Shown: one piece after another, positions 21,753 through 31,823 of the stretch
Position numbering within the stretch: position 1 is the first letter of the stretch
How the letters are laid out: each line of letters opens with the position of its first letter
Assembly (NCBI GenBank): GCA_949316235.1
Contig: OX438743.1
Coordinates: forward strand, 21,635,771-21,699,770
DNA from: Oegoconia quadripuncta
Taxonomy: Eukaryota; Arthropoda; Insecta; Lepidoptera; Autostichidae
DNA length: 64,000 nucleotides
Reading direction: 5' to 3'
Notes under the pieces: generated by a model
Seen by the model: the letters and a program-made list of their open reading frames with translations, nothing else
Told to the model about the DNA's origin: nothing
Databases searched by the model: none
Translations under genes and position numbers: made by a program

Positions 21753-22119
21753 CATTATGACGGCCGACTTTGCCCGACCTATTTTGCAAACACCAGCTTT
21801 CGCAAAAAACGACTACACTGTATTGGCTCAACCATACTACAAAGAGAAACTAACATACAATGGCTTCAAAATTATATATCTATACCCCTCTTTTGATGTT
21901 AAATATAATTGGAACAGCGGTTTGGAATTCAGCCGACATCTTAGATGTCAAAGACACCTAAATCAGGTAAGTCCTAAACAATCAGACTAACGTATTACTT
22001 ACATTACATAGCATGACGCGTATAGAAGGTTGTACGTGACCCAAGTGAGAAAGACAAGTCAGTGAAGACACGCCAGGAGGACAACGACTTAGGCCTTCCC
22101 GCAATTGTAGGTAGATGTA

Positions 22120-22285
22120 AGCAGAATCAATGCAGTAGAAATACGTTCACTGCTTAGTAAATGTGGAGTGACTTTGAATGATAGATTAAAGAATTGTGTG
22201 ATTAAAGGAAAGTGTGACGTGGAAGATGACGTAGTGAGTAAGATAGGAAGTGGTATGTTAAAGTGGTTTGGGCATATAGAATGAA
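22120..22285 (+). pseudogene. LINE reverse transcriptase C-terminus, part 1
   Basis: Reads VEIRSLLSKCGVTLNDRLKN then CDVEDDVVSKIGSG and MLKWFGHI. The conserved continuation (RVGKGR..) is found only at 22976, so the copy is interrupted. Confidence 0.72.
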
Positions 22286-22290
22286 TGAGT

Positions 22291-22317
22291 GAAAGAAAGA
22301 AAGAAAGAAAGAAAGAA
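22291..22317 (+). repeat. (GAAA)n microsatellite
   Basis: Tract at the left border of the insert that splits a LINE (22286-22975). Similar AAAG tracts are at 34885-34904, 41552-41580 and (TTTC)n at 58997-59019. Confidence 0.8.
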
Positions 22318-22975
22318 AATACTTTTATTTAGCCGTACTATAGCACAACACAGAGTAAAACTAAAACATGATTACAAAAACGGTGCAAAATGCTACAGCC
22401 GACTAAAATAAGGGTACGACTCAGCATAGTGTCTGCCCACTTGGACGGACGCTGATTTTCAGTCGCTCCCTTACGTCGTCGTCGTCCTAAGATCCTTCGC
22501 GCACAATTATTTATTACGATATTTTCACAATAGCTATGATTGAGTGCATCCACATTTGCATATGTAAGTGAAAGAAGATTAACGAATCTGGGGGCACGTG
22601 TTTCGTCGTTTTTCCGATGTACCAGATAGTTCACATAGATAGTTGACATTCTCAGGATATGATGTCAATAATAGACTAATTAAACATACAAAGTCTCAAT
22701 TGAATAGCTCTAATACTTTAGATTTTATTGATATCTAAAATACACCGATTTCGTCACTGACACACTGACACACTGATGATCATCAAAACGTTTGGCTACT
22801 TCCTGAAGTGCTAGAAAGCTGAAATTTGGTATGTAATCTAAGTTTAGTATAGAACCAACAAAAAAATTCATAAATTTATAACTTTCGCCCCCCATCTCCT
22901 GAAATGGGGGGGTGGAAGTTTATATGAGTCTTTCACCAATTTTATGATCCAATTTCATAGGTAAAGACCCAATAT

Positions 22976-23215
22976 ATCGAAAGTGTGAATGGAAGGGTCG
23001 GTAAAGGTCGCCTAAGAAGGACGTACGTCAATAAAGTGACTGACGTACTCAAAAAGGTCCGATGTGGTCAACTACTAACCGACGAGCATGTAAGAAGCAT
23101 TTGATGAGAGTGTACAAAGCAAAGTAGTATGTCAGGATCGTTGCAACTGGAAATCATTAATCTCTGCCTACCCCAACGAGAAACAGGCGTGAGCATATGT
23201 ATGTATGTACATCAT
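22976..23215 (+). pseudogene. LINE reverse transcriptase C-terminus, part 2 and 3' UTR
   Basis: Reads VNGRVGKGRLRRTYVNKVTD and VLKKVRCGQ, then the UTR ATGTCAGGATCGTTGCAACT shared with 10735-10825. It continues part 1 after about 690 bp of foreign DNA. Confidence 0.72.
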
Positions 23216-23635
23216 TGACAATTTATTTAGAGGAAAGCTTACGATTTTCTAGGGTAAGCACTGCCCTGTATGGAGGGCACGCTACTGCCTATTTATACAT
23301 ATGTAGCCTTTGCAATTAATATCTAATAATGTGACAGAGCTTTATTTAACTTTTAATTATCTCAACACATAACTTTAAATTGACAATTCAGAAAAAACCC
23401 CGAAAGACTATGATATCATCCAAATACAACAAATAACTGTCATAAAAGCTAAATCTATCTTAAATATGCTATCTTTGGAACAACTTAACCGATTTTCATT
23501 AAACATGGTTAGGAATCCGTCTCCTCGTTTAATATTTAATATAAATGAAACTGCACTCAAATCGAATCACACACACACACGCACACACCCATCGTTATTC
23601 CACGTGATTAAAGCGACTAGACTAAGTTTTGTTAA

Positions 23636-24044
23636 GGGCTTTATCACACTAGCGAGTTGCGAGCGAGTGGAAAGCGGGGCGAGTGCGCAGCGAGTACGCC
23701 GCGAGTTCGCGACGTATGCACAGCGAGCTCGCCGCGGGTGGGCAGCGAGTTCGCGGCGTGCGATTCTCGTTTTGTACATTCAGTGCCAGAATGGATTACG
23801 ACGATGAAACACTGCTGTTTGCTTTGTTACTCCGAAGACGGAAACGAAGACAAAAACAGATAAAACGATGAATATGGGAGGACCCATTATCAAGTTACAA
23901 AATGGCGTCAACAGCGCTGTTCGCCGTGAGCTCGCTGCGCACCCGCGGCGTGTTCGCCACGCACACGTCGCGAACTCGCGGCGTGCTGGCTGCGCACTCG
24001 CCCCGCTTCCCACTCGCTCGCAACTCGCTAGTGTTATAACGCTC
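23636..24044 (+). mobile_element. 409-bp PIF/Harbinger-like mini-element
   Basis: TAA flanks both ends (23633-23635 and 24045-24047), a 3-bp target duplication. Termini GGGCTTTATCACACTAGCGA and the inverted CTAGTGTTATAACGCTC continue into about 140 bp arms of CGAGTTCGC/GCGGCGAG repeats. The centre keeps ATG at 23791 followed by 26 codons starting MDYDDETLLFALLLRRRKRR, like the acidic-then-basic N-terminus of PIF/Harbinger transposases. Confidence 0.75.
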
Positions 24045-24396
24045 TAACACGTCGTTCTAGTACAAAAAATAATTGGGTGGTTCTATTTCAAAGGTTTCTA
24101 AACACCACACAAATAAATTTAAATTTATTATACGTACAACGATTAAAACTAATTATCTACTAATTTTAATGACAACGGTTAATGATCGCCTCAGCGAGTG
24201 ATTGATACAAATAGCTACGGCGTTGGATACGTCGTGATGGTCACGTACACACTTCGACCTACACAACAATCAAATTATATGTAGCCAAAGATTAATATGT
24301 TATGGAACCACTTCGATTCTGAGCTATAAGTCCGTATAGGTAGGGACACGATGCCGAATCCAAAGTATCGATATTGTACACATAAGGAGTACAAAT

Positions 24397-24810
24397 ACGA
24401 ATATTGGAGTTTTTTTTCTTCGTTAATCATATGTAGCAATTCCTGCGATTTTCAAAGCTATATCCAAATTTGTTTTTTATTTGGAAAATGGAATATTATT
24501 TCAAGGTTTCACATGAAATATTTTTTAATTTCTGGGCTAAATCACATAATAAAAAAAATTGAACAGAGCTCTTTTCATGTGCTTCCCACAATCATTTCTT
24601 AGATTCGCTGAAACTTTTATAAAGCGGTTACTTTTAAAAATTAACGCTGCCTATACTTAACTTAATGTTATCCGATAATACACACAAAGTTTAGCTAAAT
24701 TTGGATTTGCTGTTCCCAAAAAAAAATCAAAAATGTTTGTACGGAGAAAACAGTCTTAATGAAATTCTTCACACGAAACGCCAATTTCACAGGTAAGGAC
24801 CTAATAGTTT
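24397..24810 (-). mobile_element. MITE M1, copy 3, inverted
   Basis: TTGGAGTTTTTTTTCTTCG to CGCCAATTTCACAGGTAAGG, the reverse complement of copy 1; the outer end on the left is lost. A solo end is at 22950-22973. Confidence 0.8.
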
Positions 24811-24984
24811 ATATTTGCCTTCGTCCACAATGAGTTCAACCTGCATGCAAACCTGTGTGCAATAGAATGTAGAGCTCATATAAGTCCTTATCTCAATCAA
24901 AGTAACCTTATGAATATGGACTATCGACGTTCACTTCACTTTGCTTGTCTGCTGTTTGGTATATAGTGAAGACGCAGACACCAA

Positions 24985-25167
24985 TAAAATAAAATATCCT
25001 TGGACATATACAGACAGCGCCATCTAGTTCCACACTAAGTAACTAGGCTTGTGTTGTCGATACCAGATGGTTGATACACTGCACAAATACATTTTTTTTT
25101 ATAAATAAATACATATATAAATGAAAAACATCCATAACTCGGGTACTACACATGTCCGTATTCATTA
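24985..25167 (-). mobile_element. SINE family B, tail part, interrupted by the Helitron
   Basis: Minus-strand SINE: GCGCCATCTAGTTCCACA, ATACCAGATGGTTGATAC, CATCCATAACTCGGGTAC and CATGTCCGTATTCAT are shared with copies at 28636, 59573 and 12298. It breaks at 25167, where the Helitron begins, and resumes at 28620-28630 (TACAAACATAT). Confidence 0.82.
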
Positions 25168-25174
25168 TCTAAAT

Positions 25175-25963
25175 CAGGGATGTTGCGAACATTCGCATCC
25201 GCATCCGCAAATGCGGAACATCCGCATTGATTTGGACATCTGCATCTGCATCCGCATCCGCATTAATCAATGCGAATGTTCATGCGGATGCGAATATTAT
25301 ACAAGTAGCGACAAGAAAGAAATTGGGCGGGGCCGGTGGTTGACGCGTGCCGGTCGCACGTGACAATGACCAATGGGAGCGAAGAAATTGGTAACAAGAT
25401 TCGACACGTTTGTTTGTTTTACGAGTAGCTAGGAGAGCATCGAGAGGAATTTAAAGTATTATCGCCGATAGTACGAAGATTTGTATCTGCTCCACCGGGC
25501 AGTGTTCCTAGCGAACAACTTTTTAGTAGCGCGGGTTTAATTTACGAACCTCTGCGTAATAGACTCGATTCAGAAAAGGCGGCAGTACTACTTTTTATAA
25601 AATATAATGCGCCCATTTTTAATTTTAATTATTAATATAAAATTTTAAACAATTTAAAAAAATTATTACCTCCTTCATTTTTTATTCAACATATTTTTTT
25701 ATCTAATCATCTTTTTTATTTAACATAAAAATAAGTAGTACTTATTTTTTTTATTAAACTAAGTAGTTTGTGTTTGATTACAATAAAAATGTTAATAATT
25801 ACGTTATCATTGTTTTAATTCTTCATTAATAGACTTTGTTTACATAATGTCTTAAACATCCGCATCCGCATCCGCATCCGCGGATGTGAGCCTGCAAAAC
25901 TCCGCATCCGCATCCGCATCCGCGGATGCGAAAAAATCGGCATCCGAAACATCCCTGATCTAG
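25175..25963 (+). mobile_element. Internally deleted hAT transposon nested in the Helitron
   Basis: Ends are CAGGGATGTT at 25175 and CATCCCTG ending at 25957. Both ends carry arrays of GCATCC/GGATGC hexamers (25189-25290 and 25858-25930), the sub-terminal repeats expected of hAT elements. It sits after TCTAAAT of the Helitron 5' end, and TCTAAAT recurs at 25964-25970. That is a near 8-bp target duplication (A/G mismatch in the first base), with about five unexplained bases (ATCTA) between the terminus and the duplicate. Confidence 0.82.
25444..25635 (+). pseudogene. hAT transposase C-terminal dimerisation domain remnant
   Basis: The frame reads FVSAPPGSVPSEQLFSSAG then LRNRLDSEKAAVLLFIK and ends at TAA 25633-25635. 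This matches the hAT family C-terminal dimerisation region (S.P.SE..FS.AG......R..L....A..L.F.K). The catalytic DDE part and the BED finger are deleted, so the element is non-autonomous. Confidence 0.85.
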
Positions 25964-26051
25964 TCTAAATATATAAAGGAAGAAACTGACTGACTGACTG
26001 ACTGACTGACTGACTGACTGACATATCAACGCACAGGCCAAACCGCTGGGT

Positions 26052-26525
26052 CTAGAGTTTCCAAATTTGGCACGTAGGTTCCTTACGAGGTCTAGGGGAG
26101 CACTAAGAAAGGATTTTTCAAAATTCACCCTTTAAGGGGGTGAAACAGGGGTGGGAAGTTTGTATGAAGAAACAGTATAACTTGGACATTTCGACTATTT
26201 TCGACTCGAAACTTCGCAAGAGTACTCCTAGGAACAAATAAGCTAATACGTGTTTTGAGATTTTTCGAAAAACAACCCCCTGGGTTGTGAAATGGGGGTT
26301 AAAACCATAAAATCGATATTGGTGTCGTTATTTAGGTTTTATGGGATGTTGATTTTGAAAATGACATTTATTTTAAGCCAACCCTCTAGGGGTGAGATAG
26401 GGGTGGGGGATGATACCAAAAAAGTCTATATTGGTGTCGTTATTTAGGTTTTTTGGGACGTTGATTGCGAAAATGACATTTATTTTGAAGCTAACCCCTT
26501 GGGGTTAGAGAATGCGATAAGGGTG
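26052..26525 (+). repeat. Helitron internal block, copy 1
   Basis: It starts at TTTCCAAATTTGGCACGTAGG and ends near AGAATGCGATAAGGGTGAGTTG. The same block recurs at about 27438-27905, on average about 1.38 kb downstream. The block itself contains shorter repeats (ATTGGTGTCGTTATTTAGG occurs several times up to 26720). Confidence 0.8.
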
Positions 26526-26818
26526 AGTTGAGATTTTTCGAAAAACAGCCCCCTGGGGTGTGAAATGGGGGTTGAAACCATAAAATCGATATTGGTGTCG
26601 TTATTTAGGTTTATTGGGATGTTGATTATGAAAATGACATTTATTTTAAGCCAACCCTCTAGGCGTGAGATAGAGGTGGGGGATGATACCAAAAAAGTCT
26701 ATATTGGTGTCGTTATTTAGGTTTTTTGGGACGTTGATTGCGAAAATGACATTTATTTTGAAGCTAACCCCTTACGGGTTGCGATAGTGGTAGGGGTTAA
26801 AATCACAAATTCAAATTG

Positions 26819-27088
26819 GTGTCGAAGTCGAAGAGTCAAAGTCGAAGGCTCAAAGTCGAAGACTCAAAGTCGAAGGCTCAAAGTCAAAGGCTCAAAGACG
26901 AAGGCTCAAATTCGAAGGCTCAAAGTCGAAGGCTGAAAGTCGAAGACTCAAAGTCGAAAGCTCAAAGTCGAAGGCTCAAAGTCGAAGGCTTAAAATCGAA
27001 GGCTCAAAAACGAAGGCTCAAAGTCGAAGGCTCAAAGTCGAAGACTCAAAGTCGAAGACTCAAAGTCGAAGACTCAAATTCGAAAAGT
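26819..27088 (+). repeat. 14-bp minisatellite (TCAAAGTCGAAGGC), about 19 units
   Basis: The unit TCAAAGTCGAAGRC repeats head to tail with single-base variants. It reads open in one frame by chance because the 14-bp unit lacks stops. Confidence 0.9.
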
Positions 27089-27089
27089 A

Positions 27090-27428
27090 AAATTCATAGT
27101 CAAAGTCATGTCAAAGTCATAGTCAAAATCATAGTCAAAATCATAGTCATAGGCAAAGTCATAGTCAAAGTCATAGTCAAAGTCATAGTCAAAGTCATAG
27201 TCAAAGTCATAGTCAAAGTCATAGTCAAAGTCATAGTCAAAGTCATAGTCAAAGTCATAGTCAAAGTCATAGTCAAAGTCATAGTCAATGTCAAAGTCAT
27301 AGTCATAGTCATAGTCATAGTCAAAGTCATAGTCATAGTCAAAGTCAAAGTCGTAGTCAATGTCATAGTCGAAGTCATAGTCAAAGTCATAGTTAAAGTT
27401 TTAGTCAAAGTCATAGTCATAGTCAAAG
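27090..27428 (+). repeat. 12-bp minisatellite (AGTCAAAGTCAT), about 28 units
   Basis: Near-perfect tandem 12-mers. Being a multiple of three, the array is open on both strands (VKVI-type and TMTL-type dipeptide runs), which is not evidence of a protein. Confidence 0.92.
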
Positions 27429-27437
27429 GGGTGAATA

Positions 27438-27905
27438 GAATTTCCAAATTTGGCACGTAGGTTCCTTACGAGGTCTAGGGGAGCACTAAGAAAGGATTTT
27501 TCAAAATTCACCCTTTAAGGGGGTGAAACAGGAGTGGGAAGTTTGTATGAAGAAACAGTATAACTTGGACATTTCGACTATTTTCGAATCGAAACTTCGC
27601 AAGAGTACTCCTAGGAACAAATAAGCTAATACGTGTTTTGAAATTTTTCGAATTCAACCCCCTGGGTTGTGAAATGGGGGTTAAAACCATAAAATCGATA
27701 TTGGTGTCGTTATTTAGGTTTTATGGGATGTTGATTATGAAAATGACATTTATTTTAAGTTAACCCTCTAGGGTTGAGATAGGGGTGGGGGTTGATACCA
27801 AAAAAGTCAATATTGGTGTCATTATTTAGGTTTTTTGGGACGTTGATTACGAAAATGCCATTTGTTTTGAAGCTAACCCCTTGGGGTTAGAGAATGAGAT
27901 AAGGG
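27438..27905 (+). repeat. Helitron internal block, copy 2
   Basis: Direct copy of 26052-26525, placed just before the helicase fragment. Together the copies bracket the two minisatellites and suggest duplication of the Helitron 5' region. Confidence 0.8.
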
Positions 27906-27909
27906 TGAG

Positions 27910-28365
27910 TTGAACACTTTGAACCCACCGGGTATGCCATATCACAGACTTTTACTACGTGTGGGTGCACCTGTTATGTTATTGAGAAATTTAAAGCCAC
28001 CCAAACTTTGTAACGGTACTAGGTTGCAAGTCAAGGCTTTGCACCGGAACGTAGTAGAGGCCACTATTTTAACAGGACCTGCTCAGGGAGAAACAGTGAT
28101 TGTACCGCGTATTCCATTAATACCAAATGATCTTCCCTTTGAATTCAAAAGGCTTCAGTTTCCACTAAAGGTCTGCTTTGCCATGACAATAAATAAGTCG
28201 CAGGGGCAAACTCTCAAATTCGCCGGAGTAGACCTACGACAGGACTGTTTCTCTCACGGTCAGTTCTATGTGGCATGCTCCCGTGTAAGTTCACCTCAAA
28301 GTTTGGTTCTATTGCTACCACCTTCAAACATGGCAAAAAATGTTGTTTATAAGGAAGTACTTTAA
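27910..28365 (+). pseudogene. Helitron Pif1-like helicase, C-terminal fragment
   Basis: About 150 codons stay open. Recognisable blocks are VMLLRNLKPPKLCNGTRL, the motif V region FAMTINKSQGQTL and motif VI QFYVACSRV, as in the C-terminal helicase domain of Helitron RepHel proteins. The Rep domain and helicase motifs I to IV are missing; upstream sequence is repeat DNA. The first ATG is therefore not a true start. The product would lack ATP binding (no Walker A) and the element depends on another Helitron for movement. Confidence 0.85.
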
Positions 28366-28635
28366 TAAATATAAACTACTTACTTTAATAAATATAAAGT
28401 ACTTTAATAAATAGAAAGGTCTTTTAATGGATCCATGTCTTAATTCATTTACCTGGCAAAACATCAACATGGTTCCACATACCTGTTATCTGCCCAGGGT
28501 CTTTTCCTGTTTGAGATAAACTCTACATGGTAATTTTTCTGCTGAATGTATTCCCGTGGGAAAGTAATAAAGTGTTGATTCATGTAGTCTACGCGGACGA
28601 AGTCGCGGGCAGCTGCTAGTACAAACATATAAATA

Positions 28636-28860
28636 GTAAATAAAAATAAATATCCTTAGACATACACACAGCGCCATCTAGTTCCACAGTAAGCAACTAT
28701 ATGCTTGTGTTGTGGATACCAGATGGTTGATATAATACATAAATACATTTTTTTTGTAAATAAATACTTATTATAAATGAAAACATCCATAACTCGGGTA
28801 CACATGTCCGTATTCATCACACAAACATATGCCCCTAGCGGGATTCGAACCCGCGACTAT
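28636..28860 (-). mobile_element. SINE family B copy
   Basis: Minus-strand copy with the tail body and part of the tRNA-like head (complement of GGTTCGAATCCCGCTAGGGGC). It lies immediately next to the remnant of the earlier interrupted copy, in the same orientation. Confidence 0.8.
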
Positions 28861-29104
28861 ATCTGTACGAGAAGCTTCAGTTCTCGCAACGACTAATGAG
28901 GATGGCTATTGATTTGTCCAAGACACGGCACGGCTGCATTTCGGGGCAGTTTTCGATCTTTCAGGGCCACGAAATCTTGGAATAAGATAACTCCTCCGCT
29001 CAGAAATTCTCCTTCGATTAATTAATTTAAAATTAACAATAAAAAATATCCTTAAATAAACAAAAAACTGACCACATGATGTAAGTCTGTGTTATCCATG
29101 AAAA

Positions 29105-29395
29105 ATGAAAAATCAAATCAAAAAAATGTTTTATTTCGTAAGTTAAAGAATAACATTTGAAATCGTCATGACATACAGTTATCGTTATCGCTCATTCACT
29201 AGGCAGTCTCCCCAGAGAAGAACGAGCAAGAAACTCCAGGGTTGCTTTTTTTTAAATAAGTTAATACAAATACAATTTGAAATAATTGTAAAATTTATGA
29301 TTCGACAAAGAAAAATAAGAATAAAATATACTGGATTATTGCCGAGCGGTTCATGTCCACGCATTCTTATCATCCAGATAGTAAGAAATTTTCTA
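29105..29395 (-). mobile_element. Jockey-type LINE 3' end
   Basis: AATCAAATCAAAAAAATG, then CCCCAGAGAAGAACGAGCAA and CAAGAAACTCCAGGGTTGC, the complement of 11560-11720; it extends into the coding end (ATCCAGATAGTAAGAAATTT). Confidence 0.75.
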
Positions 29396-29432
29396 ATTGG
29401 AAAAGAATGAGTATCCCATCGCTCCATGGAGT

Positions 29433-29497
29433 GGATCGAGCCCGCGACCTCCGATTCGTAAACCCAATGTTGTTTACATTGAGCCACGACGGCGGTT
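29433..29497 (-). mobile_element. SINE family C, head only
   Basis: Complement of the head: GATCGAGCCCGCGACCTCCG and TTGAGCCACGACGGCGG. Confidence 0.7.
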
Positions 29498-30374
29498 AAA
29501 CTACAGACCAACCTTATAATAAAAGTTTCCGACGAAACCCTCAAATTATTATTTTATTTAAAAAGGGTCTCACCACGGTTTTGCGGTACGCTAATCTGTC
29601 CGGTTGCGATGACGTCGTTAAGACGATTTCTAATTAGAGTGGGGGAACCCGAATCGTCCTCTGTTTGACCGCGACCTTGTTACCGGGAGAACACTGCTTC
29701 GGTTGCCACCTCTAGGGATCAAGCTCCTAAGTAACTACTGTCGGCGTCGACATCCAGGTCTGCACCTGGGAGACATTCGGGGTAGATCTACCCTCCCCCC
29801 GAAAACCGCACATCCAGCCTAGACCTCGTCGTCGTCTAGGAGAGGACTCGAGGGCTACGTCCACTACAGCTCCGAGACCTTCAGGCCAGTGACCGTATAC
29901 GGGGAGATTTGGGGTGCAGGGAAGTGAGCTATTGCTACAATAAACCCACTATATCCAACTCAATTGGTATTTTCCTTCACTACCTACCTGCTGGCGGCTA
30001 AACGGGTGGTAACGCCCTAAGACAACCCTTAACCGTCGCAACATTTCAATCCGATTATGAGACGCTATAGTACCTAAAGGCACCTGTTGGAATTCCTCGG
30101 TATTCAATTGTTAAAACTCCCGCTACTATTATTTTACGGTTTACGTACGTTGTATGCATTATGTTATCTATGGACTCGTAGAAATAATCTAAGTAACAGG
30201 TTAAGTATACAATATGTACACAAACCGCATTCGGACTCGGAATAAGCCGTTACCGGGTTTACTTAGGTACAAGAAACGCTTGATATAGGTAGTTACTTAT
30301 TGAACTGTAAAAGTTATTGTTTAAAAATGTATACGAGTGATAACGTTGTAGAGGCGACTTCTCGGATGTTCGGT
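29498..30374. other. Unclassified stretch 29550-30370
   Basis: GC-richer from 29560 to 29930 (GGTCTCACCACGGTTTTGCG, CCCTCCCCCCGAAAACCGCA), with many stops in all frames. It looks like an old repeat UTR; I cannot assign it. Confidence 0.4.
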
Positions 30375-30545
30375 GTTTCACTTTTTTTTTTGATGCGGTT
30401 AAACCCATTACGCGTACCGCTCGCCTGGAGGACGGCGAGGCGGTTATGAGGGACTCCCCTCACTATAAAACCACGCGGGGACCTTCTTCGGCAGTACAGG
30501 GAGGACCTGAGAACGCATAAGCGGGTATAACGGCGGTTGTAACCC
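30375..30545 (-). mobile_element. R1-like LINE 3' UTR fragment
   Basis: Poly-T then ATTACGCGTACCGCTCGCCT and ACCTTCTTCGGCAGTACAGG, matching 52085-52215. Confidence 0.7.
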
Positions 30546-30566
30546 AAACTTACATGCAATAAATTC

Positions 30567-30655
30567 ATTTCATTGCATTTCATTTCATTTCATTTCATTC
30601 CATTTAATTTCATTTAATTTCATTTAATTTAATTTAATTTCATTTCATTTCATTT
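30567..30655 (+). repeat. (ATTTC/ATTTA)n microsatellite
   Basis: Imperfect pentamer tract just upstream of a SINE family A copy; a similar tract is at 13845-13880. Confidence 0.8.
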
Positions 30656-30656
30656 T

Positions 30657-30900
30657 CACCGATTGGTGTAGTGGATAGTGACCCTGTTCACGAAACCAAC
30701 GGTTGCGGGTTCGAATCCCGCGACGGGTAAATGTTTGTATGATGAATATAAACATTTATTCCTGAGTCATGGATGTTTATATAAATATTTATGTATGTTT
30801 ATCCGTTATCTAGTATCCATAGTACAAGCTTTGCTTAGTTTGGGACTAGATGATTGGTGTAAGTGTCCGAAATATTTATTATTTATTATTATTTATTTAT
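30657..30900 (+). mobile_element. SINE family A, full length
   Basis: CACCGATTGGTGTAGTGGAT (A box), GGGTTCGAATCCCGCGACGG (B box), body GAACATTTATTCCTGAGTC-like and end GGACTAGATGATTGGTGTAA before a TTATT-rich tail. It follows an ATTTC-repeat tract. Confidence 0.87.
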
Positions 30901-30907
30901 TTCATAA

Positions 30908-31144
30908 AACAAAGCTTCCGTGGCTCAATGTAAAGAACATAAAGTTCCCGAATCGGAGGTCGTGGGTTCGATTCCCAACAGGATATATATTTAGTACACG
31001 GTTTGGTGTTGGTATGGTTTTTGTTTTTTTTTTATTAAAAACTGGTTTCGCGTTTGACTACAATCTCATGTTCAATATAATGTTCGCATGGCTAGCTACC
31101 ACCATTTTATCTAAGTCTGCCACCAAAACAGTAATGTTCATAGC
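30908..31144 (+). mobile_element. SINE family C interrupted by a short LINE tail
   Basis: Head CTTCCGTGGCTCAATGTAAA and B box GGGTTCGATTCCC lead to CGGTTTGGTGTTGGTATGG. A CR1-like tail piece (AAAACTGGTTTCGCGTTTGA..., about 31020-31068) intervenes before GCTAGCTACCACCATTTTAT resumes. Confidence 0.72.
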
Positions 31145-31485
31145 ATTCCACGTTCCTACTGTCGGGGCACATCCTCCACTTACTGGGTGAGGGCACAGAT
31201 TACTAATAAGTTACTAAAGTAAGTGAGGGTATGGGCCATACATAACCCACCACATGGGCCCAGTGCTGATTGGTGGATTTGTGTGAGACTAGTGACCACC
31301 TGACAGCCCTTGTAGGCCACCATCTTGGAATAACAAGTGCCTTCAATTAAAAACAACCAGGACAGGCCCTCCGAAGCTCACAAACATTCGTATTAAAATG
31401 CCACTAGTGGTCATCCGACCAAGGACTGACCGCGCCAAGCATTGCTTAACTTTGCTAATCGAAAACGTAGAGCGTAGAGCGCCAC
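31145..31485 (-). mobile_element. 5S-rRNA-derived SINE (5S-like head at 31401-31461)
   Basis: On the minus strand, 31461-31401 reads GATTAGCAAAGTTAAGCAAT, then GGCGCGGTCAGTCCTTGG and CGGATGACC. These align with the internal promoter half of insect 5S rRNA (AAGTTAAGCAA..., AGTACTTGGATGGGTGACC). The 5' third of a 5S gene is absent and a non-5S tail (GGGCCCAGTGCTGATTGG region) follows, so this is a 5S-headed retroposon, not a 5S gene. A related tail is at about 42770-42860. Confidence 0.65.
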
Positions 31486-31823
31486 AAGTGCTTCAAAAAA
31501 AAAACAATACCTATGTTATTTGTTAGGAGCCACAAAGGACAGCAAAAATGTTTGAAGACGATTAGGTTTCATTAATTGTAAGTAACCTCAAAAAAACGGT
31601 CACTTAACGTTAGGGAGGCGATAGTTTACCCCCTAAACATAAGGGGCCCCCTATGACTATAGGTGACACTTAAGCGTTGGTGAAAGCAAAAGTTCCGTTA
31701 GGTGCCCCTCAAAACCGTAATAGGGAACACTTAAATTTTAGGGGTGGTTGGTGAAAACGGGCATTAGTCTACCACTATTTACTGACATAGTCTGTCTGGA
31801 GAATAAATGATTTATTATATTAC

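Larger units (their letters stand above)
25168..28619 (+). mobile_element. Helitron, 3.45 kb, with truncated Pif1-like helicase and nested hAT
   Basis: The 5' end is TCTAAAT (25168-25174), continued after a nested hAT as ATATATAAAGGAAGAAACTGACTGAC (split here by position 25971), a 5' end of the lepidopteran Helitron type. The 3' end is the GC hairpin ACGCGGACGAAGTCGCGGGC then GCTGCTAG at 28619. Insertion lies exactly between A (25167) and T (28620) inside a SINE: the bases on either side, ATTCATTA and TACAAACATAT, join into the SINE sequence seen in other copies. Contents are two copies of a roughly 470-bp block, two minisatellites and the C-terminal piece of a Rep/helicase gene. Confidence 0.88.

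Noticed and set aside
26816..27460. Long open frame of VKVI-type dipeptide repeats, with a matching open frame on the other strand
   Set aside because: It is the in-frame reading of 14-bp and 12-bp minisatellites inside a Helitron, not a protein gene.
31401..31461. Possible 5S rRNA gene
   Set aside because: Only the promoter half of 5S is present and diverged, and it is joined to a repeat tail.
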